Counted from the stretch's first letter, positions 28,541 through 38,597 are shown. The stretch is DNA of 64,000 bases from Mixta sp. Marseille-Q2659 (GCF_940807255.1 NZ_CALNWY010000013.1:1-64000); one strand, 5' to 3'. Program-made: numbers and translations. Notes: a model not told the origin generated them from the sequence alone.

Positions 28541-28806
28541 TGTACAGAGCCACTGCATATTTCAGGTCTGGAAACTCTGTTTGGTTGTGGCCTGATAATA
28601 TTAACGCATACTACGATTTATTATCTCTATGAGTGGCACTAATAATTATTCCGCGCTGGTTGGCTTAATTGATCCTCATTATACAACGCTCTCATAACAG
28701 ACTTGTGACATTTTTAACGTCAGTTGGCCTTCTTCTGAAATGACACAGCAGATGTTACGTTGATTAGTTAGTTGCTGTAATTAATAATTTTTTAAGATAT
28801 TAGGTT

Positions 28807-28815
28807 TGGCATTTT
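28807..28815. repeat. 9-bp target-site duplication of IS1 copy 1, left
   Basis: TGGCATTTT directly before the IS1 end; the same 9 bases follow the other end at 29584-29592. Confidence 0.95.
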
Positions 28816-28830
28816 GGTAATGACTCCAAC

Positions 28831-29334
28831 TTACTGATAGTGTTTTATGTTCAGATAATGCCCGATGACCTTGTCATGCAGCTCCACCGATTTTGAGAAC
28901 GACAGTGACTTCCGTCCCAGCCTTGCCAGATGTTGTCTCAGATTCAGGTTATGTCGCTCAATGCGCTGAGTGTAACGCTTGCTGATAACGTGCAGCTTTC
29001 CCTTCAGGCGTGATTCGTACAGCGGCCAGCCATCCGTCATCCATACCACGACCTCAAAGGCCGACAGCAGGCTCAGAAGACGCTCCAGTGTGGCCAGAGT
29101 GCGTTCACCGAAGACGTGCGCCACAACCGTCCTCCGTATCCTGTCATACGCGTAAAACAGCCAGCGCTGACGTGATTTAGCACCGACGTAGCCCCACTGT
29201 TCGTCCATTTCAGCGCAGACAATCACATCACTGCCCGGTTGTATGCGCGAGGTTACCGACTGCGGCCTGAGTTTTTTAAGTGACGTAAAACCGTGTTGAG
29301 GCCAACGCCCATAATGCGTGCACTGGCGCGACAT
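28831..29334 (-). CDS. insB: IS1 InsB reading frame (transposase DDE part), copy 1
   Basis: 167-codon frame carrying the catalytic part of IS1 transposase ([58 protein letters not shown]). In IS1 it is made as the InsAB' fusion by a -1 ribosomal frameshift at the A6C slip site (complement of 29271-29277) inside the insA overlap. It is identical in protein sequence to copy 2. Confidence 0.95.
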   Translation of the reverse strand: MSRQCTHYGRWPQHGFTSLKKLRPQSVTSRIQPGSDVIVCAEMDEQWGYVGAKSRQRWLFYAYDRIRRTVVAHVFGERTLATLERLLSLLSAFEVVVWMTDGWPLYESRLKGKLHVISKRYTQRIERHNLNLRQHLARLGRKSLSFSKSVELHDKVIGHYLNIKHYQ

Positions 29335-29528
29335 CCGACGCCATTCATGGCCATATCAATGATTTTCTGGTGCGTACCGGGCTGAGAGGCGGTGTAAGTG
29401 AACTGTAGTTGCCATGTTTTACGGCAATGAGAGCAGAGATAGCGCTGATGTCCGGCAGTGCTTTTGCCGTTACGCACCACGCCTTCAGTAGCGGAGCAGG
29501 AAGGACATCTGATGGAAATGGAAGCCAC
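29253..29528 (-). CDS. insA: IS1 InsA repressor/transposase N-terminal part, copy 1
   Basis: 91-residue InsA with an N-terminal zinc finger (CPSCSATEG ... CSHCRKTW) and a helix-turn-helix. It binds the IS1 ends and represses transposition when made alone, and supplies the N terminus of InsAB' after frameshifting. Confidence 0.95.
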   Translation of the reverse strand: MASISIRCPSCSATEGVVRNGKSTAGHQRYLCSHCRKTWQLQFTYTASQPGTHQKIIDMAMNGVGCRASARIMGVGLNTVLRHLKNSGRSR

Positions 29529-29583
29529 ACAAGCACCTTAAAATCACCATCATACACTAAATCAGTAAGTTGGCAGCATTACC

Positions 29584-29592
29584 TGGCATTTT
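29584..29592. repeat. 9-bp target-site duplication of IS1 copy 1, right
   Basis: TGGCATTTT, identical to 28807-28815. Confidence 0.95.
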
Positions 29593-29654
29593 TTATCAAT
29601 AACTTTAAAGATAATTGGTCTATATTTTTCGTTTTTTTCACCCTGGGAATATTC

Positions 29655-30323
29655 ATGTTTGCTCATTCGTATTTTGGGGCCGGACTGGCTGTTTTTATTT
29701 CTGCTTTTGCATTGTTATTAACTTGTGTGGTACCTGTAGAGTCCCTCATTCATTTAATGGAAGAAGGGCAACTGGTTGAGACATTAACGCTATACGCTTA
29801 TGCTATCGCACTGCTCTATTTTATCTTGCGGCCTAATCTGCACATTACTTTTCTTACCCGCATCTCAATTATTTTGGTGTTGTTTGGCATGATGGCCAGA
29901 GAAGCAGATTTACATAAATATATCGCGCATATGAGCATGCTGAAACTGCGCTTCTGGACCGGCAATCTTCCTCTGTACACTAAACTGGAAGCTTTTTTTA
30001 TCATGTTGCCTGTGGTGGCCGCCTGTCTTTATCTGGTTATTAAGCATGCAAAAAATATATGGCTTCAGGCGAGAGCGCATCAGGCTTATGCGATAACGAC
30101 GGTAACGTTGGTTGTGTTAATACCGCTGACGAACATTGCCGATCGCTCACTGGGTTTACTGAAAGAGACATTTAGCTGGTACGCTCCCCACTGGTTAATC
30201 GCGCTGCAGACCTCGCAGGAGGAGATGCTGGAGATGTCTCTGCCTTTGCTGGCCCTGGTTGCAGCGCTGCAGTTCCGATGCAGTAAAAAAGCGAAAGCCA
30301 TTCGACAGACTTACATCGGATAA
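29655..30323 (+). CDS. Multi-span membrane protein, 5' end disturbed by IS1
   Basis: About six transmembrane helices over 222 residues when started at ATG 29655 (weak GGGA upstream). The same frame stays open back into the IS1 end, and without IS1 it runs back to a TAA at 28785-28787, with TTG 28806 as a possible original start. IS1 copy 1 therefore hit the promoter or first codons. The family is not recognised. The loop MMAREADLHKYIAHMSMLKLRFW and GLLKETFSWYAPHW are distinctive. A WaaY-like kinase gene follows 71 bp downstream, so a role in lipopolysaccharide or envelope chemistry is possible but unproven. Confidence 0.6.
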   Translation: MFAHSYFGAGLAVFISAFALLLTCVVPVESLIHLMEEGQLVETLTLYAYAIALLYFILRPNLHITFLTRISIILVLFGMMAREADLHKYIAHMSMLKLRFWTGNLPLYTKLEAFFIMLPVVAACLYLVIKHAKNIWLQARAHQAYAITTVTLVVLIPLTNIADRSLGLLKETFSWYAPHWLIALQTSQEEMLEMSLPLLALVAALQFRCSKKAKAIRQTYIG

Positions 30324-30394
30324 AATATTTTATAGGAAATGAATGTCTATTTATTTCCTCTGGTTCCTTTCTTTTACCTGCGCCTGGGATATTT

Positions 30395-30744
30395 ATGCTA
30401 AGAAAAAATAAATATGATAAATTTACTCTGCACTATAAAGAGGATAATGTCGTCTACAACCAGATATTCCTGGATTTTATTAATTACAAACTGCCGATCC
30501 TGAAAGTATTCCGCAATCAGGAAAAGACCAAGGTCATGCTAATTGAATACGGCAGGAAGTACTATGTAATGAAAGTATTCAAGCCTAACGGTAAACCGAT
30601 TGAAATATTATATAAATCACTCTTTAAAAAGGATTACTGTTTAAATCTCATTAGAAGAAATGACCAACTCTGGGACAGGGGTATGCGTTTTCAGAATGAC
30701 ATTTACCTGTTGGCGCAACGCAAGAGAAGATTCTGTACCGATCT
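30395..30744 (+). pseudogene. Truncated lipopolysaccharide core heptose kinase, WaaY/RfaY-like
   Basis: The first about 116 codons of a WaaY-type kinase: YNQIFLDFINYKLPILKVFRNQEKTKVMLIEYGRKYYVMKVF, FKKDYCLNLIRRNDQLWDRGMRFQNDIYLLAQRK. In the family WaaY phosphorylates heptose II of the inner core; its full length is about 230 residues. Here IS1 copy 2 begins at 30745, and the C-terminal half with the catalytic HxGN and D segments is absent beyond the element, so sequence was lost when or after IS1 arrived. The frame ends in IS1 after 7 foreign codons. Confidence 0.8.
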
Positions 30745-30799
30745 GGTAATGCTGCCAACTTACTGATTTAGTGTATGATGGTGATTTTAAGGTGCTTGT

Positions 30800-31075
30800 G
30801 TGGCTTCCATTTCCATCAGATGTCCTTCCTGCTCCGCTACTGAAGGCGTGGTGCGTAACGGCAAAAGCACTGCCGGACATCAGCGCTATCTCTGCTCTCA
30901 TTGCCGTAAAACATGGCAACTACAGTTCACTTACACCGCCTCTCAGCCCGGTACGCACCAGAAAATCATTGATATGGCCATGAATGGCGTCGGATGTCGC
31001 GCCAGTGCACGCATTATGGGCGTTGGCCTCAACACGGTTTTACGTCACTTAAAAAACTCAGGCCGCAGTCGGTAA
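30800..31075 (+). CDS. insA: IS1 InsA, copy 2
   Basis: 91-residue frame, same protein as in copy 1, with zinc finger and helix-turn-helix. The slip site A6C is at 31051-31057. Confidence 0.95.
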   Translation: MASISIRCPSCSATEGVVRNGKSTAGHQRYLCSHCRKTWQLQFTYTASQPGTHQKIIDMAMNGVGCRASARIMGVGLNTVLRHLKNSGRSR

Positions 31076-31497
31076 CCTCGCGCATACAACCGGGCAGTGA
31101 TGTGATTGTCTGCGCTGAAATGGACGAACAGTGGGGCTACGTCGGTGCTAAATCACGTCAGCGCTGGCTGTTTTACGCGTATGACAGGATACGGAGGACG
31201 GTTGTGGCGCACGTCTTCGGTGAACGCACTCTGGCCACACTGGAGCGTCTTCTGAGCCTGCTGTCGGCCTTTGAGGTCGTGGTATGGATGACGGATGGCT
31301 GGCCGCTGTACGAATCACGCCTGAAGGGAAAGCTGCACGTTATCAGCAAGCGTTACACTCAGCGCATTGAGCGACATAACCTGAATCTGAGACAACATCT
31401 GGCAAGGCTGGGACGGAAGTCACTGTCGTTCTCAAAATCGGTGGAGCTGCATGACAAGGTCATCGGGCATTATCTGAACATAAAACACTATCAGTAA
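30994..31497 (+). CDS. insB: IS1 InsB, copy 2
   Basis: 167-codon frame identical in protein sequence to copy 1, expressed as InsAB' through the -1 frameshift at 31051-31057. Both IS1 copies therefore appear functional. Confidence 0.95.
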   Translation: MSRQCTHYGRWPQHGFTSLKKLRPQSVTSRIQPGSDVIVCAEMDEQWGYVGAKSRQRWLFYAYDRIRRTVVAHVFGERTLATLERLLSLLSAFEVVVWMTDGWPLYESRLKGKLHVISKRYTQRIERHNLNLRQHLARLGRKSLSFSKSVELHDKVIGHYLNIKHYQ

Positions 31498-31512
31498 GTT
31501 GGAGTCATTACC

Positions 31513-31828
31513 GGATTTTTCATATTATTTGCTGAAAGTAAAATTCAATATTCGTCATAAAATAAAAAGCGGAAAAAACAGAGTGGCGAAAATTTTTTGT
31601 TAGCTGGAGACGCAGGCGCTACTCATAATTTGTCCTTTAACCCGCTGGTTAACTCTGCCGCGCTGTTGCCTGCCGCCATCGCTGCTGGCTAACGTTTTAT
31701 CTGGCCGCCCGCTTAGGTATACCGGACAGAGATCGTCCACACTTACGTCAAAGGCGTAGTCTGTGCGGGCATTGTGTTTTACACTGCGCGCTGCAAAATC
31801 TGAGTAGATAAACAAGTATCAGGTGGTA
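31513..31828. other. Remnant-bearing gap after IS1 copy 2
   Basis: No intact gene in 316 bp. A minus-strand frame (31600-31815) includes VKHNARTDYAFDVSVDDL, the second copy of the 63-bp fragment at 26532-26594, fused to sequence with no recognisable family. Confidence 0.6.
31723..31785 (-). repeat. 63-bp gene fragment, copy 2
   Basis: Paralogue of 26532-26594 in the same orientation. The two copies stand at the outer edges of the intron/IS1-bearing part of the island. Confidence 0.6.
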
Positions 31829-32311
31829 ATGGCGATGAACGGAACGATCACAACGTGGTTTGAGGATAAAGGTTTTGGATTTATCAAAGATGAGAACGGT
31901 GATAACCGTTATTTTCATGTGATTAAGGTCGCCAACCCTGAGCTGATTAAGAAAGATGCGGCGGTAACGTTCGAGCCCGGCACCAACAGTAAAGGCCTGT
32001 CAGCCTATGCGGTGAAAGTCGTCCCGGAAAGCAAATATATCTATATTGCGGGCGAGCGCCTGAAGCTTTCCTCGATTAAGTCTTACGTGGTTTACAGCGA
32101 AGAAGTGCCAGTTGAGACGCGCATTGATAAAGAAAAAACGGTTCTCTCGGTGGGCCTGTTGATGAATAGCATCAGGCCAAAATCAGACGTAAAGCCGGGT
32201 GAAATGCGTTCGCTGAAAAAGCTGGCGATCACCACCTTTCACGGATCGACGTTAATCTTTTCGGAAGATGAGATCGATATTGATGCCACGGTAAAACTGC
32301 TCAAGGTCTGA
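31829..32311 (+). CDS. Cold-shock-domain protein with extra C-terminal domain
   Basis: 160 residues. The N-terminal about 65 residues form a cold-shock domain (MNGTITTWFEDKGFGFIKDENG with RNP1 KGFGFI, then YFHVIKV in place of the usual VFVHFS). The remaining about 95 residues (YIYIAGERLKLSSIKSYVVYSEEVP ... LIFSEDEIDIDATVKLLKV) are not recognised. ATG 31829 follows AGG at a short spacing; ATG 31835 is an alternative. It probably binds single-stranded nucleic acid. It marks the right border of the scarred island, with normal codon use resuming. Confidence 0.8.
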   Translation: MAMNGTITTWFEDKGFGFIKDENGDNRYFHVIKVANPELIKKDAAVTFEPGTNSKGLSAYAVKVVPESKYIYIAGERLKLSSIKSYVVYSEEVPVETRIDKEKTVLSVGLLMNSIRPKSDVKPGEMRSLKKLAITTFHGSTLIFSEDEIDIDATVKLLKV

Positions 32312-32432
32312 GATAATCCGGACGGACCCAGCGCCAGTTAAGCGGATTCGCTGACTGGCCTTAATGCGCTCGTGATACGGCGCTTTTACCGACGATACTA
32401 CGCAGCACCGACCTTAACCCTGGGGATGACGT

Positions 32433-32678
32433 ATGAATAAAGAGATACCACTTAAATATTATGACATCGTCGATGAGTATTCGACGGAATCGGCAAAGCC
32501 GGTAAACGAGACAGAACATGAATCCCTGGCGCACTATTTCCAGCTGCTGCTTACCCGCCTGATGAATAACGAAGAGATCAGTGAAGATGCGCAGAAAGAA
32601 ATGGCCATCGAAGCCGGTATCGATGAAGAGCGTATTGATGATATCGCGGAATTTCTGAATCAGTGGGGCAATGAATAG
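32433..32678 (+). CDS. ymjA: DUF2543 family protein YmjA
   Basis: 81-residue acidic protein that follows E. coli YmjA along its length ([48 protein letters not shown]). Function unknown. In E. coli ymjA lies beside the putrescine genes; here it stands alone before the hut locus. ATG 32433. A bidirectional terminator follows. Confidence 0.92.
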   Translation: MNKEIPLKYYDIVDEYSTESAKPVNETEHESLAHYFQLLLTRLMNNEEISEDAQKEMAIEAGIDEERIDDIAEFLNQWGNE

Positions 32679-32728
32679 CGCCCGCTGAGGTTATCTTTAT
32701 GCAGGCAACATGCGTTCGCTCCGCGCTA

Positions 32729-32757
32729 TAAATAAGCCCCGTTACGGGGCTTATTTA
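32729..32757. terminator. Bidirectional terminator between ymjA and the hut permease
   Basis: AAATAAGCCCC, loop GTTAC, GGGGCTTATTT: an 11-bp arm hairpin usable from both strands. Confidence 0.8.
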
Positions 32758-32826
32758 TGCTTCAAACGGCGGTTTCCTGTCTTCTCGCCCGATCTCCGGC
32801 GCAACATCTGAATCCTCGCAGTGAGC

Positions 32827-34212
32827 TTACTCTGGCTGCTCCAGCGCCAGCGGCCGCCGCTGTTTCCTGACCCGCCAGAACCAGATCGCCGTCAGCAGCG
32901 CCAGCCAGACCAGTCCGGCCATTAACGCCATGCGCGTTTCGGCTACGGCGCCCAGTACGCCGATCACCAACAGCATAAACAGCAGCGTCAACACCGGCGC
33001 CAGCGGCCAGAAGGGCACCGGAAAACGGATCTCCCGGCGCTCCTCAGCGGTTAAGCTGCGGCGCATCGCAAAGTGCGACAGCAGGATCATCAGCCATACC
33101 CAAAGCGTAGCGAAAGCGGCCAGCGACGCGATCAGCACAAACACCTGTTCCGGGATCAGATAGTTAAGCACCACGGCTGCCAGCAGAGAGGCCGCCAGGA
33201 CCACCACCGTCATCCAGGGCACGCCGTTGCGGGCCAGGCGCAAAAAGCTTTTCGGCGCCATACCTTCCTGCGCCATGCCGAACATCATGCGACCCGCGCC
33301 GAAAATATCGCTGTTAATCGCCGAGATAGTGGCGCTAATCACGATAATATTCAGCACGTTGGCGGCGGCAGGCAATCCCAGCCCTTCAAAAATCAATACA
33401 AACGGGCTGCCCTGTTGCCCGATGCTGGTCCATGGAAAAATTGCCATCAGGATAAACAGCGTGCAGACATAAAACAGGATAATGCGCAGCGGAATCGTAT
33501 TAATCGCCCGTGGGATGACCTTTTCCGGGTTGCGCGCTTCCGCCGCCGTGATGCCGATAATTTCGATGCCGCCGAACGCAAACATCACAATGCCGAGCGA
33601 GGCGACGATCCCGCCGAAGCCCTCCGGCGCAAAGCCGCCGTGTGACCAGAGATTCTCCACGCCGGTTGCCGGAAAATGGTGGCCAAAGCCAAAGAAAATC
33701 ACGCCTGCGCCTGCCGCAATCATGGCGACAATCGCTGTCACCTTAATCAGCGACAGCCAAAATTCCATTTCGCCAAACACCTTTACATGGCACAGATTCA
33801 GCGCGCCGATAAAACAGATGATGCTCAGCACCCAAATCCAGCGCGGCACATCCGGATACCACAGCCCCATATAAACGCCGAAGGCGGTCACATCCGCCAG
33901 GCAGACAATGATCATCTCGAAGGTATAAGTCCAGCCGGTGATAAAACCGGCCAGCGGGCCGAGATAGTGACGGGCGTAGCTGCCGAACGAGCCAGAAACG
34001 GGATTGCGTACCGCCATCTCTCCCAGCGCGCGCATCACAATAAATACCGCGGCGCCGCCCACCAGATAGGCCAGCAGCACGGCCGGGCCAGCCATCTGAA
34101 TCGCGGCGGCGGAGCCGTAAAAAAGTCCGGTGCCGATAGCGGAACCCAACGCAATAAAGCGAATATGACGCGCGCTGAGCCCGCGCAGCAGATGCGATGT
34201 TTGTTGTTGCAT
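32827..34212 (-). CDS. hutT: APC-family amino-acid permease, probable histidine transporter HutT
   Basis: A 461-residue inner-membrane permease with 12 predicted helices of the AAT group ([81 protein letters not shown]). It resembles ProY/HutT carriers. ATG 34212 follows AGGA at good spacing; an in-frame ATG 11 codons upstream lacks a ribosome site. It is the last gene after hutU-hutH on the same strand, 86 bp downstream of hutH, so uptake of histidine is the likely role. Confidence 0.85.
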   Translation of the reverse strand: MQQQTSHLLRGLSARHIRFIALGSAIGTGLFYGSAAAIQMAGPAVLLAYLVGGAAVFIVMRALGEMAVRNPVSGSFGSYARHYLGPLAGFITGWTYTFEMIIVCLADVTAFGVYMGLWYPDVPRWIWVLSIICFIGALNLCHVKVFGEMEFWLSLIKVTAIVAMIAAGAGVIFFGFGHHFPATGVENLWSHGGFAPEGFGGIVASLGIVMFAFGGIEIIGITAAEARNPEKVIPRAINTIPLRIILFYVCTLFILMAIFPWTSIGQQGSPFVLIFEGLGLPAAANVLNIIVISATISAINSDIFGAGRMMFGMAQEGMAPKSFLRLARNGVPWMTVVVLAASLLAAVVLNYLIPEQVFVLIASLAAFATLWVWLMILLSHFAMRRSLTAEERREIRFPVPFWPLAPVLTLLFMLLVIGVLGAVAETRMALMAGLVWLALLTAIWFWRVRKQRRPLALEQPE

Positions 34213-34256
34213 AGCAGGATCCTGATTAGAAGATGATAACTGCAAATATGCGTATG

Positions 34257-34283
34257 GCTGCCGGAGGCGTTTTTTCCGGCAGC
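34257..34283 (-). terminator. Hairpin between hutH and the permease gene
   Basis: Perfect 9-bp arms GCTGCCGGA (34257-34265) and TCCGGCAGC (34275-34283), extended by GTAT/ATAC. There is no T-run on the minus strand, so it may stabilise the upstream message or weaken read-through rather than terminate. Confidence 0.45.
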
Positions 34284-34298
34284 ATACAGAGACAACAG

Positions 34299-35828
34299 TT
34301 ATTGATGGCTGGGCAGTACGGCAGGCAACAGCGCCGTCAAATGACGGTAGCTCAACAGCTCAGCGGCGCGTTCAATATCCGGCGCGAAGAAACGATCCTG
34401 AGTGTAATGCGCAACCTGCTCGCGCAGCAGATGGCGCGCTTTTTCCAGCGGTGGGCTGGTTTTCAGCCCTTCGCGCAAATCGACACCCTGGCAGGCGGCA
34501 AGCCACTCCACGGCAATCACGCCGCGCGTATTGGCCGCCATTTCCCACAGCCGACGACCGGCGGCGGGCGCCATGGAAACATGATCTTCCTGGTTGGCGG
34601 AGGTTGGCAGGCTATCAACGCTGTGCGGATGTGCCAGCGCCTTGTTTTCACTCGCCAGCGCGGCGGCAGTCACCTGGGCGATCATAAAGCCGGAGTTAAC
34701 GCCGCCGTTTTTCACCAGGAAAGGCGGCAGTTGCGACATATGCTTATCCATCATCAGCGCGACGCGTCGCTCGGAAAGGGCGCCGATCTCGGCAATGGCC
34801 AGCGCGAGGTTATCCGCCGCCATCGCTACCGGTTCGGCGTGGAAGTTGCCGCCGGAGATCACCTCATTCTCTTCGGCAAATACCAGCGGGTTATCCGAAA
34901 CCGCGTTGGCCTCGATTAACAGCACCTCCGCCGCCTGGCGGATCTGCGTCAGGCAGGCGCCCATCACCTGCGGCTGGCAGCGCAGCGAATAGGGATCCTG
35001 TACCTTGTCGCAATTCTGATGGGATTGTGCGATCTCGCTGCTGTCGGTTAACAGGTGACGAAACAGCGCCGCCGCATCAATCTGTCCACGCTGGCCGCGC
35101 ACCTCGTGAATACGCGCATCGAACGGGCGACGCGAGCCCAGCACCGCTTCGGTGGTCAGCGCGCCGCAGACAATGGCCGAAGCGAACAGATCCTCCGCTT
35201 CAAACAGGCCGCGCAGGGCAAAGGCGGTAGAGGTTTGGGTGCCGTTAAGCAGCGCCAGGCCTTCTTTAGCGGCCAGCGTAATCGGCTGCAGGCCCGCTTT
35301 TGCCAGCGCTTCTGTGGCTGGCAGCCATTCGTCCTGATAGCGCGCTTTGCCTTCGCCGAGCAGCGTCAGCGACATATGCGCCAGCGGTGCCAGATCGCCC
35401 GATGCGCCCACCGAGCCTTTAGCCGGAATAAACGGAAAGACCTCGGCGTTCACCAGCGCCATCAGCGCCTGAATCACGCTCAGGTGAATGCCGGAAAAAC
35501 CGCGCGCCAGACTATTGATTTTCAACACCATCATCAGGCGCACCAGCTTATCGTCCAGCGGCTCGCCGATGCCCGCCGCATGGGAAAGCACCAGCGAGCG
35601 CTGTAAATTTTCCAGATCTTCCGCCGGAATACGCGTCTGGGCCAGCAGCCCGAAACCGGTATTAATGCCGTAGGCGGTGCGGCCTTCGGCGAGAATGGCG
35701 TTTACGCTGGCCACGCTGCTGTTGATTGCCGGAATGGCGCGCTCATCCAGCTCAATGTGAACCGGATTGCTGTAGATGTCGCGCAGCTGGGCGAGGGTGA
35801 GCGTGCCGGGCGTCAGTGTGAAGTTCAT
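34299..35828 (-). CDS. hutH: Histidine ammonia-lyase HutH
   Basis: First enzyme of histidine degradation, deaminating histidine to urocanate. The 509 residues include the self-cyclising Ala-Ser-Gly at 142-144 ([14 protein letters not shown]) that forms the MIO electrophile, plus NTGFGLLA and [11 protein letters not shown] 35828 ([15 protein letters not shown]) follows AGGAGAAACG and is 1 bp after the hutU stop. A longer frame to 35855 adds non-family residues inside hutU. Confidence 0.97.
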   Translation of the reverse strand: MNFTLTPGTLTLAQLRDIYSNPVHIELDERAIPAINSSVASVNAILAEGRTAYGINTGFGLLAQTRIPAEDLENLQRSLVLSHAAGIGEPLDDKLVRLMMVLKINSLARGFSGIHLSVIQALMALVNAEVFPFIPAKGSVGASGDLAPLAHMSLTLLGEGKARYQDEWLPATEALAKAGLQPITLAAKEGLALLNGTQTSTAFALRGLFEAEDLFASAIVCGALTTEAVLGSRRPFDARIHEVRGQRGQIDAAALFRHLLTDSSEIAQSHQNCDKVQDPYSLRCQPQVMGACLTQIRQAAEVLLIEANAVSDNPLVFAEENEVISGGNFHAEPVAMAADNLALAIAEIGALSERRVALMMDKHMSQLPPFLVKNGGVNSGFMIAQVTAAALASENKALAHPHSVDSLPTSANQEDHVSMAPAAGRRLWEMAANTRGVIAVEWLAACQGVDLREGLKTSPPLEKARHLLREQVAHYTQDRFFAPDIERAAELLSYRHLTALLPAVLPSHQ

Positions 35829-35829
35829 A

Positions 35830-37515
35830 TCAGCGTTTCTCCTGGGTTGCCGCAATCATCGGCAGATTAAGCTGCTGTTCCGCCGCGCAGTTGATGGCGA
35901 TGTCGTAACCGGCATCGGCGTGGCGCATGACGCCGGTCGCCGGATCGTTATGCAGCACGCGGGCGATACGCGCTGCCGCTTCATCGCTGCCGTCGCAGAC
36001 AATTACCATGCCCGCATGCTGCGAGAAGCCCATGCCCACGCCGCCGCCATGATGCAGGGAAACCCAGGTGGCGCCGCTGGCGGTATTGAGCAAGGCATTC
36101 AGCAACGGCCAGTCAGAGACCGCGTCGGAGCCGTCGCGCATCGCTTCGGTCTCGCGGTTGGGGCTGGCGACCGAGCCAGAATCGAGATGGTCGCGACCGA
36201 TGACGATCGGCGCGGAAACTTCGCCGCTGCGTACCATTTCGTTAAATGCCAGGCCCAGCTTCTGACGCCACTCCAGGCCTACCCAGCAGATGCGCGCCGG
36301 CAGTCCCTGAAAGCTGATGCGTTCGCGCGCCATATCCAGCCAGTGATGGAGATGCTTGTCGTCTTTAATTAGCTCTTTAACTTTGGCGTCGGTTTTATAG
36401 ATATCCTGCGGATCGCCAGACAGCGCGACCCAGCGGAACGGGCCGATGCCGCGACAGAACAACGGACGAATATAGGCGGGCACGAAGCCGGGGAAATCAA
36501 AGGCATTTTCCACGCCCATCTCTTTTGCCATCTGACGAATATTGTTGCCGTAATCAAAAACCGGCACGCCCATCTGTTTGAATGCCAGCATCGCCCTGAC
36601 ATGATCGGCCATTGAACGTTTTGCCGCTTCGGTCACCGCCTGTGGTTCGGTTTGCGCGCGATGCTGGTACGTTTCCCACTGCCAGCCTTTTGGCAGATAG
36701 CCGTGTAGCGGATCGTGCGCGCTGGTCTGATCGGTGACCATGTCCGGCCGCACGCCGCGCTTCACCAGTTCCGGCAGGATCTCTGCCGCATTGGCGCACA
36801 GCGCAACCGAAACCGCCCGGCCTTCAGCGGTATATTTTTTGATGCGATTAAGCGCGTCATCCAGCGAATCGGCCTGCTCATCCACATAGCGCGTGCGCAG
36901 ACGAAAATCGATGCGGCTCTGCTGGCATTCAATATTCAGTGAGCTGGCGCCTGCCAGCGTAGCTGCCAGCGGCTGCGCGCCGCCCATGCCGCCCAGACCG
37001 GCGGTCAGGATCCAGCGGCCGGTCAGATCGCCGTTGAAGTGTTGGCGACCTGCTTCGACAAAGGTTTCATAAGTGCCCTGTACGATCCCCTGGCTGCCGA
37101 TATAGATCCAGCTGCCGGCGGTCATCTGGCCATACATCGCCAGCCCTTTGGCGTCCAGCTCGTTAAAGTGTTCCCAGGTCGCCCAGTGCGGCACCAGGTT
37201 CGAGTTGGCGATTAACACGCGCGGGGCGTTTTCATGGGTTTTAAACACGCCGACCGGCTTGCCGGACTGCACCAGCAGCGTCTCGTCGCTTTCCAGTTTT
37301 TCCAGCGATGCCACGATGGCGTCAAAGCATTCCCAGTCGCGAGCCGCGCGGCCAATGCCGCCATATACCACCAGCTCATGCGGGTTTTCCGCTACTTCCG
37401 GGTCGAGATTGTTCATCAGCATGCGTAGCGGCGCTTCGGTGAGCCAGCTTTTGGCATTGAGCGTGGTGCCACGCGGGGCACGGATTTCCTTGTCTCGGTA
37501 TTTGCTTTGCGGCAT
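35830..37515 (-). CDS. hutU: Urocanate hydratase HutU
   Basis: Second step of histidine degradation, urocanate to imidazolone propionate, using tightly bound NAD+. 561 residues that match Salmonella HutU closely: TAPLR-type N terminus ([16 protein letters not shown]), the glycine-rich NAD segment [19 protein letters not shown], and the catalytic region [18 protein letters not shown] followed by [16 protein letters not shown] 37515. It leads a hutU-hutH-permease unit whose promoter region holds a HutC-like palindrome. Confidence 0.97.
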   Translation of the reverse strand: MPQSKYRDKEIRAPRGTTLNAKSWLTEAPLRMLMNNLDPEVAENPHELVVYGGIGRAARDWECFDAIVASLEKLESDETLLVQSGKPVGVFKTHENAPRVLIANSNLVPHWATWEHFNELDAKGLAMYGQMTAGSWIYIGSQGIVQGTYETFVEAGRQHFNGDLTGRWILTAGLGGMGGAQPLAATLAGASSLNIECQQSRIDFRLRTRYVDEQADSLDDALNRIKKYTAEGRAVSVALCANAAEILPELVKRGVRPDMVTDQTSAHDPLHGYLPKGWQWETYQHRAQTEPQAVTEAAKRSMADHVRAMLAFKQMGVPVFDYGNNIRQMAKEMGVENAFDFPGFVPAYIRPLFCRGIGPFRWVALSGDPQDIYKTDAKVKELIKDDKHLHHWLDMARERISFQGLPARICWVGLEWRQKLGLAFNEMVRSGEVSAPIVIGRDHLDSGSVASPNRETEAMRDGSDAVSDWPLLNALLNTASGATWVSLHHGGGVGMGFSQHAGMVIVCDGSDEAAARIARVLHNDPATGVMRHADAGYDIAINCAAEQQLNLPMIAATQEKR

Positions 37516-37825
37516 CGCAGTTAACTCCTGACGGTTGCATTAACAAGTATCTGGCCTGGTGAGGCCGTTCAGAGAACATCTGCAAACACATATACTTGTA
37601 TATACAAATGCGTGCAAGCCGGGATTTAACAATAAAGAAACAATAAAAATCTTTATTTATCAGCGTAATAAAAAGGCGAGGAAATCGTGTTTAAAGAAGT
37701 GTTTTCTAATTTATCTTTTTATTTCAATTAAATAGTATGAAATGGCACTTTTAAGCGAATTTGCGTTAGTTATCACGAATTTCACCATTTTTTTACTTCG
37801 CGGCAAATCCGTATTTTGCCGTGGG
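37516..37825 (-). promoter_or_regulatory. hutU promoter region
   Basis: 310 bp without a gene between hutU and hutC, AT-rich. It carries the palindrome TTGTATATACAA at 37596-37607. Confidence 0.6.
37596..37607. promoter_or_regulatory. HutC operator candidate upstream of hutU
   Basis: Perfect 12-bp palindrome TTGTATATACAA. The 11-mer TTGTATATACA recurs upstream of hutI (40837-40847), and the form agrees with known HutC sites (CTTGTATGTACAAG type). Confidence 0.75.
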
Positions 37826-38563
37826 TTACGACATAAAATGTCCCTGTAAACGATAGCGCGAGCCGGGAAATAGCAGGCGAGCATGAGAGACAATATGCTG
37901 TGTGGACCAGGTGCGACGGTGGATTAACAGGCAGGGTTCGCCGTCGTCTATCTGCAGTAGCGTACGTTCTTCCGGCGTTGCCCGTACCGCCTCGACAATA
38001 TGCTCGCCTTCAGTAAGCGGGGCTACCCGCGAAAGGTAGGCGTGCGGCGTGGTGTGGGTAAAATCCTGAGCCAGATAATCGGGCGCGACCGTCGCATTGA
38101 CGCAACGATCCTCAATCTGCACCGGCATATCGTTTTCAAAATGAACCATGATCGAATGAAAGACCGGCGTGCCTTCTTCCACATCCAGCGCCGTTGCCTG
38201 ATTAAAACCGGCGTCGATCAGCTCAAGCTTCAGTACCTGGCAGCGATGCTGATGTTGGCGAGCGGCGATTTCATCGGCGATGCTGCGGATCTCAAACAGC
38301 GCCGATTGCCCTTTGGGCTCCGCAACAAAGGTGCCGACGCCCTGGAGACGTACCAGCAGACCTTCATCGGTCAGCTCGCGTAGCGCGCGATTAATCGTCA
38401 TCCGGCTAAAGCCGAACTGCGCCACCAGCTCCGCTTCGGAAGGAATGCGATCGTGCGGACGCCAAACGCCTGCGGCGATCTTTTTACTGATCGCCTGTTT
38501 GACTTTGGCATAAAAGGGCGCGGGCGTGCCGGCAACTGCCGATCGGGATCGGGACGAAAACAT
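37826..38563 (-). CDS. hutC: Histidine utilisation repressor HutC (GntR/HutC family)
   Basis: 245-residue repressor. The winged helix-turn-helix reads FYAKVKQAISKKIAAGVWRPHDRIPSEAELVAQFGFSRMTINRALRELTDEGLL (about 17-70). The UTRA effector domain (about 90-235) binds urocanate in the family. ATG 38563. A perfect 14-bp palindrome stands 35 bp upstream of its start, separate from the other two sites, which suggests hutC has its own autoregulated promoter. Confidence 0.96.
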   Translation of the reverse strand: MFSSRSRSAVAGTPAPFYAKVKQAISKKIAAGVWRPHDRIPSEAELVAQFGFSRMTINRALRELTDEGLLVRLQGVGTFVAEPKGQSALFEIRSIADEIAARQHQHRCQVLKLELIDAGFNQATALDVEEGTPVFHSIMVHFENDMPVQIEDRCVNATVAPDYLAQDFTHTTPHAYLSRVAPLTEGEHIVEAVRATPEERTLLQIDDGEPCLLIHRRTWSTQHIVSHARLLFPGSRYRLQGHFMS

Positions 38564-38597
38564 ACGGGCCTTCCTTACGACTGCTTGGCTGTGTGGC

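Larger units (their letters stand above)
28816..29583 (-). mobile_element. IS1, copy 1 (768 bp, complete)
   Basis: Bounded by IS1 terminal repeats (GGTAATGACTCCAACTTACT at 28816; complement of GGTAATGCTGCCAACTTACT at 29583). Exactly 768 bp, flanked by a perfect 9-bp duplication TGGCATTTT. Transposase genes are on the minus strand. It sits at the 5' edge of a membrane-protein gene. Confidence 0.98.
30745..31512 (+). mobile_element. IS1, copy 2 (768 bp, complete, no target duplication)
   Basis: Terminal repeats at 30745 and 31512, exactly 768 bp, opposite orientation to copy 1. The flanking 9-mers differ (TACCGATCT before, GGATTTTTC after), so the original target is no longer intact. This indicates an adjacent deletion or recombination. 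Confidence 0.97.

Noticed and set aside
28816..31512. Composite IS1 transposon carrying the membrane gene and kinase fragment
   Set aside because: The outer flanks do not share a duplication (TGGCATTTT versus GGATTTTTC), copy 1 has its own complete duplication, and the inner genes look like resident sequence cut by IS1, not cargo.
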